NCBI GenBank assembly: GCA_003161835.1
Contig: PMNO01000677.1
Location: 1 to 7,192, forward strand
Origin: Myxococcales bacterium
GTDB taxonomy: Bacteria > Myxococcota_A > Polyangia > Fen-1088
Length of the DNA: 7,192 bases
Direction: 5' to 3'
A program made the position numbers and the translations under genes. The notes below the pieces were generated by a model that did not search any database, was not told the origin of the DNA, and was given only the letters and a program-made list of their open reading frames with translations. Positions within the stretch are counted from its first letter, which is position 1. Every line of letters begins with the position of its first letter. This document shows positions 5,821 through 7,192 of this stretch, piece after piece.

Positions 5821-7192
5821 GTTGGTATTCCTGAAGCGAGCAGACTGAGATGCTGCCCGACTTGAGCCGGGCGATGGCGTCGGCGACGGCCCGGGCAGCG
5901 GACATGGTGGTGTAGTAGGGCAGGCCGCGCATGAGCGCGGTCCGGCGCAGGGAGAAGGAATCCTGGATGGACGCCGTGCCCGCGGTGGTGTTGACCACCA
6001 GGTGCACGTCGCCGTCGAGCATGCGGTCCACAGCGTTGGGCCGTCCCTCGCTGACCTTGTTGACCCGTTCGCAGACCACGCCGGCCGCGGTCAGTCGGGC
6101 ATGCGTTCCGCCCGTGGCCATGATGCGGAACCCGAGGCCTATCAGGGTGGTGGCCACGGGGATGGCCAAGTCCTTGTCGCTATTCTTGACCGACATGAAC
6201 GCGGTCATGGGCTTGTCGCCGGGAACCGGCAGGCGCATGCCAGCCGCGAGCTGGCTCTTGGCGAAGGCCGCCTCGAAGCTGCGATCGATGCCCATGACCT
6301 CGCCGGTCGAGCGCATCTCAGGGCCGAGCAGCACGTCCACGCCACCGAACTTCACGAAGGGGAACACCGCTTCTTTGACGGCGATGTGTTTGGGCACGAC
6401 TTCCTTGATGCCCATCTCGCGCAGGGTCTTGCCGGCCGCGATCCTGGCCGCCACCTTGGCCAGGGGAACGCCGATGACCTTCGAAACAAAAGGAACCGTG
6501 CGCGAGGCACGCGGATTCACTTCCAGAATGAAAATGCCGCTCCCGTCGCGGGGCACCGCGAACTGAATGTTCATCAGGCCGCGCACGTCGAGCTCGCGCG
6601 CCAGGGCTCGCGATTGCTCTTTGATGGCCTCGATGGTGGCCGCGGGTAGCGAGAAGGGCGGCAGCGAACAGGCGGAATCACCCGAGTGAATGCCGGCTTC
6701 CTCAATGTGCTCCATCACGCCGCCGATGACCACGTCGTGGCCATCGGCCACCACGTCGACGTCGACTTCAATGGCGTCGCGCAAGAATTGGTCGACGAGA
6801 ATCGGCGCGGATTCGTCGCCTTTGCCGCCACCCGAGGCCAGGCTTTCCTTGCGCCCGGCTTCGAGCGCGCGGCCCACGAAGGTTTCCAGGCCACTGGCGT
6901 CGTAGACGATTTCCATGGCGCGCCCGCCAAGCACGTAAGACGGTCGCACCATCACTGGGTAGCCGATGCGGTCGGCGATGACCCGCGCTTCTTCCAGGCC
7001 GTGTGCCGTGCCCCAGGCGGGCGAGCGCAGGCCCAGCTTGGTCACGAGTTCGCCGAAGCGCTGGCGATCTTCCGCGCGGTCGATGGCGTCCGCGCTGGTG
7101 CCGAGAAGTTTCACCCCCGCCTTTTGTAGCGGCACGGCCAGGCGCAGTGGGGTTTGCCCGCCGAATTGGACGATCACGCCTTCGGGCTTTTC
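5813..7192 (-). CDS. carB: Carbamoyl-phosphate synthase large subunit, C-terminal part (5' end outside window)
   Basis: The last 459 residues of CarB, about 43% of a roughly 1,070-residue protein; the start lies beyond the right edge. CarB makes carbamoyl phosphate for arginine and pyrimidine synthesis, with ammonia supplied by CarA. Visible is most of the second ATP-grasp half, which phosphorylates carbamate: GGQTPLRLAVPL, then AIDRAEDRQRF, RPSYVLGGRAMEIVYD, GGVMEHIEEAGIHSGDSACS, EVNPRASRTVPFVSK (fragment residues 224-238) and LLGPEMRSTGEVMG. From about residue 328 follows the MGS-like allosteric domain, with MATGGTHA, NKVSEGRP and VVNTTAG at the positions that bind ornithine, UMP or IMP in E. 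coli. A Gly/Ser/Lys-rich loop of about 10-15 residues (plus-strand 6812-6859) is longer than in E. coli. The stop overlaps the greA start, so the two form an operon. The frame is open to the edge, and GTG 7177 is internal, not a start. Confidence 0.97.
   Translation of the reverse strand, partial: EKPEGVIVQFGGQTPLRLAVPLQKAGVKLLGTSADAIDRAEDRQRFGELVTKLGLRSPAWGTAHGLEEARVIADRIGYPVMVRPSYVLGGRAMEIVYDASGLETFVGRALEAGRKESLASGGGKGDESAPILVDQFLRDAIEVDVDVVADGHDVVIGGVMEHIEEAGIHSGDSACSLPPFSLPAATIEAIKEQSRALARELDVRGLMNIQFAVPRDGSGIFILEVNPRASRTVPFVSKVIGVPLAKVAARIAAGKTLREMGIKEVVPKHIAVKEAVFPFVKFGGVDVLLGPEMRSTGEVMGIDRSFEAAFAKSQLAAGMRLPVPGDKPMTAFMSVKNSDKDLAIPVATTLIGLGFRIMATGGTHARLTAAGVVCERVNKVSEGRPNAVDRMLDGDVHLVVNTTAGTASIQDSFSLRRTALMRGLPYYTTMSAARAVADAIARLKSGSISVCSLQEYQHG

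Noticed and set aside
5931..6649. Plus-strand open frames opposite carB
   Set aside because: Antisense to continuous, highly conserved CarB sequence. No start context or recognisable domains.
1..7192. CRISPR array, mobile element, tRNA/rRNA or defence island
   Set aside because: No regularly spaced direct repeats, transposase or integrase motifs, terminal inverted repeats, or tRNA-like cloverleaf were seen. Genes are packed and of core or housekeeping type apart from the two small genes at 4017-5283.

Overview
The window is ordinary, dense chromosomal DNA from a high-GC bacterium. By eye the GC content is well above 60%, with strong G/C preference at third codon positions. The best taxonomic guess is Myxococcota or another former deltaproteobacterial lineage. 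That guess rests on three things: a Hanks-type kinase relative whose C-lobe wording is typical of the myxobacterial expansion, a small CxxCH lipoprotein of a kind frequent there, and the mix of GTG and TTG starts. It is an inference, not a proof. I see no mobile element, CRISPR array, tRNA or rRNA.

Left part (1-2663, + strand): the end of a leucine/isovalerate degradation cluster. It holds the C-terminus of HMG-CoA lyase (cut by the window edge), a complete methylglutaconyl-CoA hydratase, and a complete acyl-CoA carboxylase carboxyltransferase subunit that is probably the methylcrotonyl-CoA type. Together they cover carboxylation of 3-methylcrotonyl-CoA, hydration to HMG-CoA, and cleavage to acetyl-CoA and acetoacetate. 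The biotin carboxylase/biotin carrier subunit and the acyl-CoA dehydrogenase are not in view and presumably lie upstream. The order lyase-hydratase-carboxyltransferase is the one I recall from Bacillus subtilis yngG-yngF-yngE.

Middle (2682-5283, + strand): moeA follows the carboxylase after 18 bp, in the same reading frame and probably on the same transcript. After a 72-bp gap comes a 127-residue predicted lipoprotein with one haem-c motif. Its start region carries a perfect 7-bp inverted repeat whose 3' arm overlaps the likely ribosome binding site. Then comes a 270-residue membrane-anchored kinase-like protein that lacks the whole N-lobe and most catalytic residues. It is the most unusual gene here.

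Right part (5338-7192, - strand): greA and the 3' end of carB, transcribed towards the kinase-like gene and overlapping by 8 bp, so they are translationally coupled. The convergent junction at 5284-5337 holds a GC-rich inverted repeat with no T-tract.

No clearly new multi-gene system is visible. The points that merit a second look are the N-lobe-less pseudokinase, the hairpin over the cytochrome-like gene's start, and the convergent hairpin.
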